From NCBI GenBank assembly GCA_028706995.1, contig JAQTVR010000006.1, forward strand, positions 1 through 20,366: a stretch of DNA of 20,366 bases. The letters are read 5' to 3'. The stretch comes from Dehalococcoidales bacterium (GTDB lineage: Bacteria > Chloroflexota > Dehalococcoidia > Dehalococcoidales > UBA5627). The translations under genes and the position numbers were made by a program. The notes under the pieces were generated by a model, which did no database searches, was not told the DNA's origin, and saw nothing but the letters and a program-made list of their open reading frames with translations. Shown in pieces: positions 1-7,447 of this stretch (the stretch's first letter is position 1; the number at the start of each line of letters is the position of its first letter).

Positions 1-42
1 CCGACTCCTTTTTTCTTATTTTAAAGAAGAGGGAGATACTAG

Positions 43-1095
43 TTATTCTTTTAACCCAAAATTTTGGATTGTACCAGCTACATTATCAATCCAATTTATC
101 AATGAATCGATGTCATCTTCAGAAAAATTCCTATTTATTACGCACTTCAATTCATTTCCTGCTTTTTGAAATAACCCTGTTCTTTGTGCGGTTGATAGAA
201 CAGATTCAACCTCATCTTCTGAAATATTGATCTTACTTAACAGACCACCTCGTCTGCCTAATCCTGTATATACAGATTGCTTAAAAACTGAACCAGGAGG
301 ATAACCGAAACAAATAGGTATATGCATTTCATTTACATTAACATTAAGAGAAAATCCTTTTGTTCCCCAGTGTATTGGGTATGCATGGCTTTCAGCCAAT
401 TCCAATATTCGTTTGAAGACTGGTTTTCCATCTTGGTTCAATAGTTCGAAAAACTCCTTTTTTGATACAACTGGCAGCGAGCCCGAATTAATATGAGAAA
501 TTCTGGAGGGTTCTTTCCCGACAACTATATCGTGTGAAAGTAGATGCTCTCCGCTCTTGGTTTCAAAGAAAGAAAACTCAATACAGGTTACACGAATACC
601 TTTATTTCGCAAGAATGACGATGTTTGACGTATTTCATCAGTAATAACTTGACCAATTATAACAATTCTCTGATTCTTATTAAATGAAATAGCCTCATCG
701 TTACAAATGTTAAAGTATTGACGATGATACTCCGTAAGATTTATACCCTCATCATTCATGTATAAACGAAGAATAGATTCAATTTGTTCCCCATCCAGTG
801 TTTCAGCAAATGAAGCATATTCTAATGACTGGGCAAGGGTCTCACGTGGAGTACGCCCTCTCTTTAACTCCAGAACTACTACATCGCCTTGTCTGTCAAC
901 TGCCAGTAAATCGATGATATTTCCAAGATTGGTAGTTACTTGACGTCCTACAATCAGTAGTTTGCCATCTTCAACAATATCATCAGGATTGTTATCTAAC
1001 CACTCTTCTAAAACTGCTTCCTCATAGTTGCACTGGAAAGATATTTTGACAAATTCTTTGAATTTACCACCCTCTTCTATACTGAATAGCCGCAT
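43..1095 (-). CDS. NucS/DUF91-like PD-(D/E)XK nuclease-domain protein
   Basis: 350 aa. The N-terminal ~100 residues fit a restriction-endonuclease-like fold of the NucS/DUF91 type: D62 in IIDLLAVD, then E76-x-K78 in VVVLELKRG, followed by Q89 and Y93 in the next helix (TLAQSLEYA). These are the usual metal-binding and catalytic positions of the family. Residues ~220-350 form a separate C-terminal region I do not recognise. A GAGGAG ribosome site lies 11 nt before the ATG. The gene is AT-rich relative to the housekeeping genes to its right and stands alone between the window edge and an aminotransferase, which suggests an accessory or acquired gene. A DNA repair or defence nuclease is plausible, but the substrate cannot be read from sequence. 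The fold is fairly sure, the role is not. Confidence 0.72.
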   Translation of the reverse strand: MRLFSIEEGGKFKEFVKISFQCNYEEAVLEEWLDNNPDDIVEDGKLLIVGRQVTTNLGNIIDLLAVDRQGDVVVLELKRGRTPRETLAQSLEYASFAETLDGEQIESILRLYMNDEGINLTEYHRQYFNICNDEAISFNKNQRIVIIGQVITDEIRQTSSFLRNKGIRVTCIEFSFFETKSGEHLLSHDIVVGKEPSRISHINSGSLPVVSKKEFFELLNQDGKPVFKRILELAESHAYPIHWGTKGFSLNVNVNEMHIPICFGYPPGSVFKQSVYTGLGRRGGLLSKINISEDEVESVLSTAQRTGLFQKAGNELKCVINRNFSEDDIDSLINWIDNVAGTIQNFGLKE

Positions 1096-1132
1096 CTCTT
1101 AAATATCTCCTCGCCTCATTTCATAATATAAC

Positions 1133-1151
1133 TTACCACTTTCAATGGTAA
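1133..1151. repeat. Small inverted repeat between two genes
   Basis: TTACCA and TGGTAA form a perfect 6-bp stem around a 7-nt loop in the 74-bp gap between the aminotransferase stop and the start of the nuclease-domain gene. There is no T-run on either side that would make a good terminator. It could be a weak terminator for the aminotransferase operon or an operator for the nuclease gene. Confidence 0.35.
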
Positions 1152-1169
1152 CAAAAGAGATAAAGGGCA

Positions 1170-2360
1170 TTAAGCCTTGCGATGTCTCTCCACAAACCAC
1201 TTCATTCTTTCGAGAGCTTCTTCAATCTCTTTAAGCGAAGTGGCATAGCAGCAGCGGATATATCCTTCCCCGCATTTACCGAAGGCTGTTCCGGGAACTA
1301 CCGCTACCTTTTCTTCAATCAGCAACCTTTCAGCAAACTCCTCCGACTTCATGCCGGTACTCTTGATCGAAGGGAAGGCATAAAAAGCCCCTTTAGGTTC
1401 GAAGCATGATAAGCCTATATTACGTAAACCTTTGACCATAACCAACCTGCGGTGATTGTAATCCTCGACCATTTCGGTAACGCTATCTTCGCCGGATTTT
1501 AAGGCTTCAATAGCAGCTATCTGAGCCATAGTAGGTGCACACATTATGGTGTACTGGTGTATCTTGGTCATTGCGGCAATAATTTCTTTGTTGGCAGCAG
1601 CATAACCGATACGCCAGCCGGTCATAGCATAAGACTTGGAAAATCCACTCAACAGTACGGTGCATTCTTTCATCCCGGGTAACGCCGCCATGCAGGTATG
1701 CTCTATACCATATACCAGATGGGAATATATCTCGTCGACAATCATCAGGAGATTATGTCTGCAAGCCACATCGGCGATCTTTACCAGCTTTTCCCATGGC
1801 ATAACCGCACCGGTAGGGTTCGATGGGTACCCCATAAGTATCGCCTTGGTTTTATTGGTAATTTTAGCTTCGATATCCCTTGCATCGAGCTCAAAGGCGT
1901 TTTCTTCACTGGTGGGAACCTTTACCGGCACGCCTCCGGATAGAATAACAGAAGGCTCATAGGCTACATAGCATGGGTCGGACATAATGACTTCGTCGCC
2001 GGGGTCGATAACGGCTCTCATTGCCAGGTCCAGCGCTTCGCTGACACCGACAGTGATCAGTAACTCTGTTTTCCAATCGTATTCCAGTTCATACCTTTTC
2101 TGAATATAACGGGATAACTCCTGTCGCAACTCAGGGATGCCTGAGTTCGAGGTATACATCGTAAAGCCATTCTCTATGGAATAGATAGCTGCTTCGCGGA
2201 TGTGCCATGGAGTAGTATAATCCGGCTCGCCGACACCCAGAGAAATGACTCCTTCAATAGACCCTAAAAGGTCGAAGAACTTACGTATCCCTGACGGGGA
2301 TATTCGAGAAGCCCTTTGTGAGACTATGTTATTATCTTTCTCTTCTTTATCCTGTTTCAT
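1170..2360 (-). CDS. PLP-dependent class I/II aminotransferase
   Basis: 396 aa, the usual length for fold-type I aminotransferases of the aspartate aminotransferase superfamily. Expected landmarks are present: GVGEPDY near residue 42, N181 in YPSNPTG, D209 and Y212 in IVDEIY (PLP ring nitrogen and O3'), the Schiff-base K242 in SGFSKSYAMTGW, R250, and R369 in GYIRCCYA for the substrate carboxylate. The N-terminal pattern resembles the PatA/archaeal aromatic or alanine aminotransferase branch, so the amino donor is uncertain (aspartate, alanine or aromatic). It lies 28 bp after an Lrp/AsnC regulator on the same strand and is probably co-transcribed with it, so amino-acid-responsive control is likely. 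The ATG at 2360 is preceded by a short G-run ribosome site. Confidence 0.9.
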   Translation of the reverse strand: MKQDKEEKDNNIVSQRASRISPSGIRKFFDLLGSIEGVISLGVGEPDYTTPWHIREAAIYSIENGFTMYTSNSGIPELRQELSRYIQKRYELEYDWKTELLITVGVSEALDLAMRAVIDPGDEVIMSDPCYVAYEPSVILSGGVPVKVPTSEENAFELDARDIEAKITNKTKAILMGYPSNPTGAVMPWEKLVKIADVACRHNLLMIVDEIYSHLVYGIEHTCMAALPGMKECTVLLSGFSKSYAMTGWRIGYAAANKEIIAAMTKIHQYTIMCAPTMAQIAAIEALKSGEDSVTEMVEDYNHRRLVMVKGLRNIGLSCFEPKGAFYAFPSIKSTGMKSEEFAERLLIEEKVAVVPGTAFGKCGEGYIRCCYATSLKEIEEALERMKWFVERHRKA

Positions 2361-2388
2361 AATAGCCCCGCTAAATATTTATTATCGT

Positions 2389-2871
2389 CTATAATATAAC
2401 CGGTTGCCTCTTGATTTCCTCTTTCCCGTTCATAATTTCGCCGTCTTCCTTATAACGCCTCATTATAAAATGTGTGGAGGCGGCGCGAACGCCTTCGATG
2501 GGGGACAGTTTCTGCCCAACAAAATCAGCGATTTCATGCATGGATTTGCCCATCACCAGCACCGCTAAATCATACGTCCCGGACATCAGATAAACACTGC
2601 GCGCCTGCGGGAATCTATATATCTTTTCGGCGATGGCATCGTATCCCGTATCCCTCTGTGGAGAAACCTGAACCTCGATCAGAGCCCAGACATGTTCATC
2701 GTTAACCTTATCCCAGTTGATCAATGTCTTGTATTTTAGTATCTTCCCTTCCGCCTCAGCTTTCTTGATGATAGCGGTAACCTCATCTTCGCTTGTTCCC
2801 AGCATAGTGGCTATTCGTTCCGGCGTAGCACGGGCATCGTCTTCCAGTATTTTTAAAATCTTTTTCAGCAT
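2389..2871 (-). CDS. Lrp/AsnC family transcriptional regulator
   Basis: 160 aa, the normal size of the feast/famine regulator family. Residues ~1-50 form a winged-helix DNA-binding domain (TPERIATMLGTSEDEV is the helix-turn-helix). Residues ~63-145 are the RAM/AsnC ligand-binding and oligomerisation domain, with VQVSPQRD and the conserved GTYDLAVLV strand. The start is well supported by AAGGAG seven bases upstream. As first gene of a pair with an aminotransferase it probably senses an amino acid and controls that enzyme and itself. A 15-bp near-palindrome overlaps its promoter. The ligand cannot be deduced. Confidence 0.92.
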   Translation of the reverse strand: MLKKILKILEDDARATPERIATMLGTSEDEVTAIIKKAEAEGKILKYKTLINWDKVNDEHVWALIEVQVSPQRDTGYDAIAEKIYRFPQARSVYLMSGTYDLAVLVMGKSMHEIADFVGQKLSPIEGVRAASTHFIMRRYKEDGEIMNGKEEIKRQPVIL

Positions 2872-2911
2872 ATTATTGCTCCTTAAACGGCTTCAATAAC
2901 GGTAAATTATC

Positions 2912-2926
2912 CTGTTATTATAGCAG
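2912..2926. promoter_or_regulatory. Candidate Lrp-family operator
   Basis: CTGTTATTATAGCAG is a 15-bp inverted repeat with one mismatched pair around its centre base. It covers the -10 element of the lrp-like gene, 41 bp before its start codon. Lrp-family sites are typically ~15 bp, AT-rich in the middle and dyad-symmetric, so self-repression is a reasonable inference. Confidence 0.5.
2917..2925 (-). promoter_or_regulatory. Extended -10 promoter of the lrp-aminotransferase operon
   Basis: On the minus strand this reads TGcTATAAT, a perfect extended -10 element. At the 17-bp position there is only a poor -35 (ACTACA). The predicted leader is about 40 nt. Confidence 0.55.
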
Positions 2927-3006
2927 AGTTTGTAAATTTTGTAGTATGTGGGTGGTAAATAAATAATATATTTAAATAAGTCTGTATTTTGTTTCCCCAT
3001 AAAGAT

Positions 3007-3012
3007 TATAAT
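3007..3012 (+). promoter_or_regulatory. Candidate -10 box upstream of the small unknown gene
   Basis: A TATAAT hexamer lies 69 bp before the ATG at 3082. No convincing -35 hexamer or TG extension accompanies it, and the surroundings are AT-rich, so a chance match is possible. Confidence 0.3.
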
Positions 3013-3081
3013 AAAAGGCTATTTGAAAGCACAGAAAGTAAGTAAATTACCCTTATATGAATAAAGTGAGGAGAAGATTGA

Positions 3082-3354
3082 ATGGCTGACAATGAAGTAA
3101 TTTATATAGCGATAGCTCCTCCGACTGCCCCTGATGATAATCTTATCAGGGGTGTAGCTGATATCCTCAGTAGAAGTCCCTGCGGCACACGTCACCTTAT
3201 AGCCGGCGGAATCCCCAGGATCATCGCTCACTATGACAATATGCAGATAACAGGTCATGTAATTCAAAAACTGCATAACCTGGGAATTGGATGCTTCACC
3301 TGCCTTCTAAGTCCTTCAGCATGCGATAAAGAAAAAGGGGCTTTTGTTCCTTGA
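3082..3354 (+). CDS. Small protein of unknown function
   Basis: 90 aa. I do not recognise a family. It has a convincing GAGGAG ribosome site 8-9 bases before the ATG, which favours a real gene over the antisense reading frame at 3019-3276. The protein has alternating hydrophobic strands and amphipathic helices: a strand (VIYIAIA), a helix (LIRGVADILS), a strand-turn (GGIPRIIAHYDN), a helix (VIQKLHNLG) and a strand ending in CFTC. This suggests a compact soluble alpha/beta domain. Four cysteines (C34, C71, C74, C81) could bind a metal, but the spacing is not diagnostic. It has no signal peptide or membrane segment. It converges with gatA, leaving 27 bp between the stop codons. Confidence 0.6.
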   Translation: MADNEVIYIAIAPPTAPDDNLIRGVADILSRSPCGTRHLIAGGIPRIIAHYDNMQITGHVIQKLHNLGIGCFTCLLSPSACDKEKGAFVP

Positions 3355-3381
3355 AATATCCCTTGCTTTAATTCTTGGATT

Positions 3382-4842
3382 TTATAACTCAGCCCTTTTC
3401 TTGTGCCAGTCTGTTACCTGCTGATAGGCATGGGCAACCTTTAATACAGTTGCCTCGTCGAAAGGCCTGCCGATAACCTGCATCCCTATCGGCAGACCTT
3501 CTGCAAAACCGGCAGGTATAGAGATTGCAGGTAGACCGGCTATATTGACCGGAATGGTGCAAACATCCGACAGATACATCTGTATTGGGTCCTGCGTCTT
3601 CTCCCCTATCTTGAAGGGAACTGTGGGAGAGGTGGGAGTTACCAGGGCATCGTATTTCTCAAATACCTCATCAAACTCATTTCGAATGAGGGTGCGTACC
3701 TTCTGTGCCTTGAGATAATATGCGTCATAATAACCGGCGGAGAGGGCGTAAGTACCCAGCATAATGCGCCGCTTGACCTCAGGACCAAAACCAAACTCGC
3801 GGGTTTTTTCCATCGCTTCCCACATATTATCGGTATCCTGATAGGAATAGCCGTATTTTACTCCATCATAGCGCGCCAGATTGGCCGAAGCCTCGGAAGG
3901 AGCGATAATATAATATACCGCCAAAGCGTAAGGGGTATGCGGTAACGTCACATTCCAATCGATAATTGCTCCAAGTTCTTCGAGCTTGGCAATGGAAGCC
4001 TTTATGGCATCCACCACCACTTTTTGCATACCCTCGACGAAATACTCCTTGGGAACACCGATACGCATGCCTTTTATGTTTCCGGTAAGGCATTTTGTAT
4101 AATCGGGTACGGGAATATCTACCGAGGTAGAATCCCTTGTATCATAACCCGATATGGCATTGAGCACCAGAGCCGCATCGTTAACATCCTGCGTAAAAGG
4201 GCCTATCTGGTCTAATGAACTGGCAAAAGCTATCAGACCGTAACGGCTGACTCTGCCATAGGTGGGTTTAAAACCGGTAACACTGCAAAAGCTCGCCGGC
4301 TGGCGGATACTGCCTCCTGTATCTGACCCAAGGGAATAGATTGCTTCCCCTGCCGCCACAGCCGCCGCCGAACCGCCGCTGGAACCCCCGGGTACACGGC
4401 TTAGATCCCAGGGGTTGTGTGTCGTAAAAAACGCCGAGTTCTCTGTTGAAGAACCCATGGCAAACTCATCCATATTGGCTTTGCCTAACATCACAGCGCC
4501 GATTCCATTCAGCTTTTCCATGACGGTAGCATTATAAGGCGGGATAAAATTCTCCAGCATCTTCGAGGAGCAGGTGGTTTTTATTCCTTTAGTGCAGATA
4601 ACATCCTTTATCATCGCCGGGATGCCGGTAAGCGGGTTGATATTCCCCGAAGCTATCATCTCATCAGCTTTTTTTGCCTGCTCAAGCGCAAGCTCTCCGG
4701 TAACCGTAACAATTGCCTTGACCTGCAAGTCTATCTTCTCTATGCGGTCGAGAGCCGCTTGCGTTAGTTCTACCGATGACACCTGCTTGGTTTTCAGTAA
4801 TTTATAGGCTTCACTTATCGTCAATTGTCTACCGTTTAACAA
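3382..4842 (-). CDS. gatA: Glu-tRNA(Gln)/Asp-tRNA(Asn) amidotransferase subunit A
   Basis: 486 aa, full length. GatA is the glutaminase subunit of GatCAB. It releases ammonia from glutamine and passes it to GatB for converting Glu-tRNA(Gln) (and often Asp-tRNA(Asn)) in the cytoplasm. The amidase signature is complete: K79 in MIKDV, S154 in GGSSGGSAAA and S178 in TGGSIRQPA, the Ser-cis-Ser-Lys triad at the same numbering as in Staphylococcus aureus GatA. The start is TTG, with GAGGAG six bases upstream; no ATG fits the conserved N-terminus. It follows gatC by 27 bp in one transcription unit. gatB is not in the window. Its presence implies an indirect route to glutaminyl- or asparaginyl-tRNA. 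Confidence 0.97.
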   Translation of the reverse strand: MLNGRQLTISEAYKLLKTKQVSSVELTQAALDRIEKIDLQVKAIVTVTGELALEQAKKADEMIASGNINPLTGIPAMIKDVICTKGIKTTCSSKMLENFIPPYNATVMEKLNGIGAVMLGKANMDEFAMGSSTENSAFFTTHNPWDLSRVPGGSSGGSAAAVAAGEAIYSLGSDTGGSIRQPASFCSVTGFKPTYGRVSRYGLIAFASSLDQIGPFTQDVNDAALVLNAISGYDTRDSTSVDIPVPDYTKCLTGNIKGMRIGVPKEYFVEGMQKVVVDAIKASIAKLEELGAIIDWNVTLPHTPYALAVYYIIAPSEASANLARYDGVKYGYSYQDTDNMWEAMEKTREFGFGPEVKRRIMLGTYALSAGYYDAYYLKAQKVRTLIRNEFDEVFEKYDALVTPTSPTVPFKIGEKTQDPIQMYLSDVCTIPVNIAGLPAISIPAGFAEGLPIGMQVIGRPFDEATVLKVAHAYQQVTDWHKKRAEL

Positions 4843-4869
4843 TTCAGTCTCCTCATGTTTTAATAACGC

Positions 4870-5157
4870 CTATTCCAATACAACCTTTACCCTGAAGAAA
4901 TCTCCGTCTCTTTGCGGTGCATTACCCAGCACCTCATCCTGAGTTAACGAGGGTTTAACTACATCGTCTTTCAGCACGTTTTTCAGGGCATTGGGTTGTG
5001 CCGTAGGCGTTACACAGGTAGTATCTACGTTTTGCAACACTTCGAAGTTTTCCAAAATGTTGGATAGCTGCTCCCCCATCCTATCCACCTCGTCCTGTGT
5101 CAGCCCCAGCTTGGCAAGGCGGGCAATATGTAAGACCTGTTCCCGACTCAGTTTCAT
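4870..5157 (-). CDS. gatC: Glu-tRNA(Gln)/Asp-tRNA(Asn) amidotransferase subunit C
   Basis: 95 aa from the ATG at 5157. GatC is the small belt subunit that stabilises GatA on GatB. The sequence shows the family N-terminus MKLSREQVLHIARLAKLGL, an amphipathic region with LSNILENFEVLQNVD, and a C-terminal part ending in FFRVKVVLE. An in-frame ATG exists 14 codons upstream (5199), but 5157 is preferred. GGGAG lies five bases before it, homology begins there, and the likely promoter (5186-5214) falls inside the would-be extension. It is the first gene of the gatC-gatA unit. Confidence 0.95.
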   Translation of the reverse strand: MKLSREQVLHIARLAKLGLTQDEVDRMGEQLSNILENFEVLQNVDTTCVTPTAQPNALKNVLKDDVVKPSLTQDEVLGNAPQRDGDFFRVKVVLE

Positions 5158-5185
5158 AAAAACTCCCAAATCTATAATATCGCCA

Positions 5186-5214
5186 ATTATAACATTCACA
5201 TTTATGTATCACAA
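5186..5214 (-). promoter_or_regulatory. Promoter of gatC-gatA
   Basis: Minus strand: TTGTGA (-35, 4 of 6 matches), a 17-bp spacer, then TATAAT in an extended -10 context (TGtTATAAT). The transcript would start near 5179, about 22 nt before the gatC ATG. Confidence 0.65.
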
Positions 5215-5348
5215 CAGAGAAACGAGAAAGATTTAGACCTTCCCGGGCAGTGGGGACAATAACCTGCCTTCCACTCTTTTTAAAAGTATTACTCCGCCAA
5301 TAAGCAGGACGCAATCAACCCTGACATAATAAATAAACCTCGGGTATA

Positions 5349-5357
5349 TGTTATAAT
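5349..5357 (+). promoter_or_regulatory. Extended -10 promoter of the marC-like gene
   Basis: TGtTATAAT, a perfect extended -10. The -35 position at 17 bp (ATAAAT) is poor. It predicts a leader of about 65 nt. Confidence 0.5.
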
Positions 5358-5429
5358 TACGTATAACAGGCATTCGGTATATCTTATTTACCCCTTCTAT
5401 AACCTGTCTGAAAAAGGTGATTTAATTAA

Positions 5430-6020
5430 ATGAGTGAATTCTGGCAGAATTTTGTATTGACCTTCGTGCCTCTGTTCATCGTTATCGATGCGCTGGGTAC
5501 ACTACCGATTGTTATCTCGCTCAGTGATGGTATGACGTTAAAAGAACGCCATAAAATGATCCACGTGGCGACATTTACAGCTATTATCGTGGGTTTAAGT
5601 TTCCTGTTCTTCGGGCAGTTCATTTTACAGGTGATGGGCATTCCGGTAGGGGCGTTCGCTATTGCCGGCGGACTCGTTCTTTTAGTTCTCTCAATCAAGT
5701 TTATGACTACAGGGCGCATGGTTGATGTTGTTAAGGAGGAAATGGTAGCGGTAGTGCCTATCGGGACTCCGTTAACATCAGGCCCGGCGACTATAACCAC
5801 TCTCCTACTCCTGGCAACTCAGTTCCCTATGTATACTGTGCTTGTATCATTTGCATTGAACATTTTAATTGCATGGGGTATTTTCCTGTTAGGGAGCAAG
5901 TTCAGTCATTTCCTGGGGCAGGGAGGACTCAGTGCAATTTCCAAGGTATTCAGCCTGCTGCTTTCCGCGATAGCGGTCAGTATGATCATTAATGGTCTGA
6001 GATTACTTGAAATAATATAA
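5430..6020 (+). CDS. MarC family integral membrane protein
   Basis: 196 aa with about six hydrophobic helices, the usual size and topology of the MarC/UPF0056 family. Family-like segments include the first helix with FIVIDALGTLPI, the GIPVGAFAIAGG loop-helix near residue 70, and the VPIGTPLTSGPATI segment after a short charged loop near residue 110. The function of MarC proteins is unsettled. The name comes from the E. coli mar locus, and a role in multidrug resistance has not held up, so it is best described as an uncharacterised inner-membrane protein. It has its own promoter and stands alone, divergent from gatCA. The ATG is preceded by a weak AAGGTGA ribosome site. Confidence 0.9.
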   Translation: MSEFWQNFVLTFVPLFIVIDALGTLPIVISLSDGMTLKERHKMIHVATFTAIIVGLSFLFFGQFILQVMGIPVGAFAIAGGLVLLVLSIKFMTTGRMVDVVKEEMVAVVPIGTPLTSGPATITTLLLLATQFPMYTVLVSFALNILIAWGIFLLGSKFSHFLGQGGLSAISKVFSLLLSAIAVSMIINGLRLLEII

Positions 6021-6117
6021 AATACCCGAGTTCTTTTTTAAAGAGTCCTATAGCGGCGGTGATTAGTTAATAGTATGTTAATAAACAGGAATGATTAAAA
6101 AATTACATAGAAGTACG

Positions 6118-6145
6118 TTGACTCCCGTGCTTTAATATCTAAACT
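6118..6145 (+). promoter_or_regulatory. Candidate promoter of the coaE-rplU-rpmA-rpmE unit
   Basis: TTGACT (5 of 6), a 16-bp spacer, then TAAACT (4 of 6), placed 26 bp before the coaE ATG. Confidence 0.4.
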
Positions 6146-6171
6146 AAATAACAGGGGAAAAGAGTTACGTT

Positions 6172-6771
6172 ATGAGAATAATTGGTTTGACCGGCGGGAT
6201 CGGCAGCGGGAAAAGTACGGTAGCAGCTTATTTTTCTGAGCTGGGCGCAACTATCATAGATGCCGATAAAATAGGGCATGAGGTTCTGGAAACCGATGAG
6301 GAGGTGCAGCGTCAGCTTATAGATGCTTTTGGGAAACGAATTCTCAGCCCTGATGGCAAAATTGACCGAAGGAAGCTTGCCGGCATTGTTTTTGGCAACC
6401 GTGAGTCTCTAATTAAGCTTAACCTGATGACCCACCCATCTATATACAGGAGAATGCAAAGTAGTATTGAAGAATACAAACGGCAGGGTAAGGATATATT
6501 GATAATTGACGCTCCACTGCTTATCGAGGCCGGCTGGGCAACCCGCGTAGATAAAATATGGGTTACAATTGCTCCATTGGAAGTCATCTTGAAACGGCTT
6601 GAGAAAAATGGGATATCACAGGAAGAAGCACAGGCACGCATAAATTTACAGACGCTCCCCAAAGAGAGAATAAGGTTGGCTGACCTGATAATTAACACGG
6701 ATTTGCCTCTCGAAGAGCTCAAGATTAAAATCGGGGAATTATGGGAAAAACTCCGATTTGACACCTGTTGA
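6172..6771 (+). CDS. coaE: Dephospho-CoA kinase
   Basis: 199 aa, full length. It catalyses the last step of coenzyme A synthesis, phosphorylating the 3'-OH of the dephospho-CoA ribose with ATP in the cytosol. The P-loop GGIGSGKST lies at residues 8-16. The IIDADKIGHEVL segment (around D33) is the family substrate-binding motif, and IIDAPLLIEAGW and ADLIINTD near the C-terminus are also typical. It is followed after 46 bp by ribosomal protein L21, and the gene group runs on without a terminator to rpmE, so co-transcription with translation genes is likely. Confidence 0.96.
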   Translation: MRIIGLTGGIGSGKSTVAAYFSELGATIIDADKIGHEVLETDEEVQRQLIDAFGKRILSPDGKIDRRKLAGIVFGNRESLIKLNLMTHPSIYRRMQSSIEEYKRQGKDILIIDAPLLIEAGWATRVDKIWVTIAPLEVILKRLEKNGISQEEAQARINLQTLPKERIRLADLIINTDLPLEELKIKIGELWEKLRFDTC

Positions 6772-6817
6772 TACTTGCTGATAGAATTAAGTGTTTTATT
6801 GATGGAGGTTTACTGAA

Positions 6818-7198
6818 ATTTACGCAATTGTTGAAACCGGCGGTAAGCAGTATAAGGTTACTCCCGGCCAGAAAATCAAGGTAGAGCGTCTGGCTGTCGC
6901 TGAAGGTGATACTGTCGAGCTGGATAAAGTGTTATTTATTGCTGACGAAGATCGGCAATTAGTTGGCATCCCCACTATCAAAGGAGCAAAAGTGGTAGCC
7001 ACTGTCAATGGAGAAGGCAAAGGCAAAAAGATTATAGTCTTTAAATATAAAAACAAGACTCGTAATCGTAATAAAACAGGGCATCGCCAGATTTACACGG
7101 CTCTGTCAATTGATAAGATCGTTCAGGCGGGGATAGAAGAAGAGACGCCGAAAAGAACCCGCCGGACTAAGAAAGAGGTAGCTGAAGATGGCGCATAA
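6818..7198 (+). CDS. rplU: 50S ribosomal protein L21, apparent ATT start
   Basis: 126 aa. L21 binds 23S rRNA and L20 in the large subunit. The family N-terminus is readable from the codon before TAC at 6821 (YAIVETGGKQYKV), and the KNKTRNRNKTGHRQIYT stretch is the L21 rRNA-binding region. No ATG, GTG or TTG precedes this in frame: the frame runs back through ATT (6818) to a TGA at 6800. The nearest conventional start, GTG at 6929, would remove the first 37 residues. A strong GGAGG (6804-6808) sits nine bases before ATT, so ATT is the likely initiation codon, as known for infC. The alternative is a one-base deletion of a former ATG-AAA-ATT. The protein carries a basic C-terminal tail of about 20 residues beyond the usual domain. 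It overlaps rpmA by 11 bp. Confidence 0.9.
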   Translation: MYAIVETGGKQYKVTPGQKIKVERLAVAEGDTVELDKVLFIADEDRQLVGIPTIKGAKVVATVNGEGKGKKIIVFKYKNKTRNRNKTGHRQIYTALSIDKIVQAGIEEETPKRTRRTKKEVAEDGA

Positions 7199-7442
7199 AA
7201 AAGGCGGCGGTTCGACACATAACGGCCGTGATAGTAAGCCCAAGATGCTGGGCGTAAAAAGATATGCCGATGAAAAAGTAAATGCCGGAACGATACTGGT
7301 TCGCCAGAAAGGCACTCATATTAAACCGGGGAATAACGTAGGTCTCGGGAGAGATTATACGATTTATGCCCTTATAGCGGGGGCCGTCAAATACGAACCC
7401 ACGACCAATAATAGGAGAAAGGTCAGCGTTTACGCTGGTTAA
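7188..7442 (+). CDS. rpmA: 50S ribosomal protein L27
   Basis: 84 aa. L27 reaches into the peptidyl-transferase centre with its N-terminal tail. It begins MAHKKGGGSTHNGRDS, the mature form, so it lacks the cleavable extension found in Firmicutes; that argues against a Firmicutes host. GTILVRQKGT and the GLGRDYTIYAL segment are typical. The ATG lies inside the last codons of rplU (11-bp overlap), which implies translational coupling. Confidence 0.98.
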   Translation: MAHKKGGGSTHNGRDSKPKMLGVKRYADEKVNAGTILVRQKGTHIKPGNNVGLGRDYTIYALIAGAVKYEPTTNNRRKVSVYAG

Positions 7443-7447
7443 AGATT

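Noticed and set aside
3019..3276. 85-codon minus-strand frame opposite the small unknown gene
   Set aside because: No ribosome site or recognisable pattern; the plus-strand frame has GAGGAG before its ATG.
3328..3403. Long-range inverted repeat between the small gene's 3' end and the gatA 3' end
   Set aside because: Imperfect, with a ~45-nt loop and fully within coding sequence (KKRAEL and EKGAF codons); likely chance.
5158..5199. Longer gatC start 14 codons upstream
   Set aside because: The promoter -10 lies inside the extension, homology starts at 5157, and only 5157 has a ribosome site.
5430..6020. MarC-like protein as a multidrug resistance determinant
   Set aside because: The family name is historical; nothing in the sequence or neighbourhood supports drug export.
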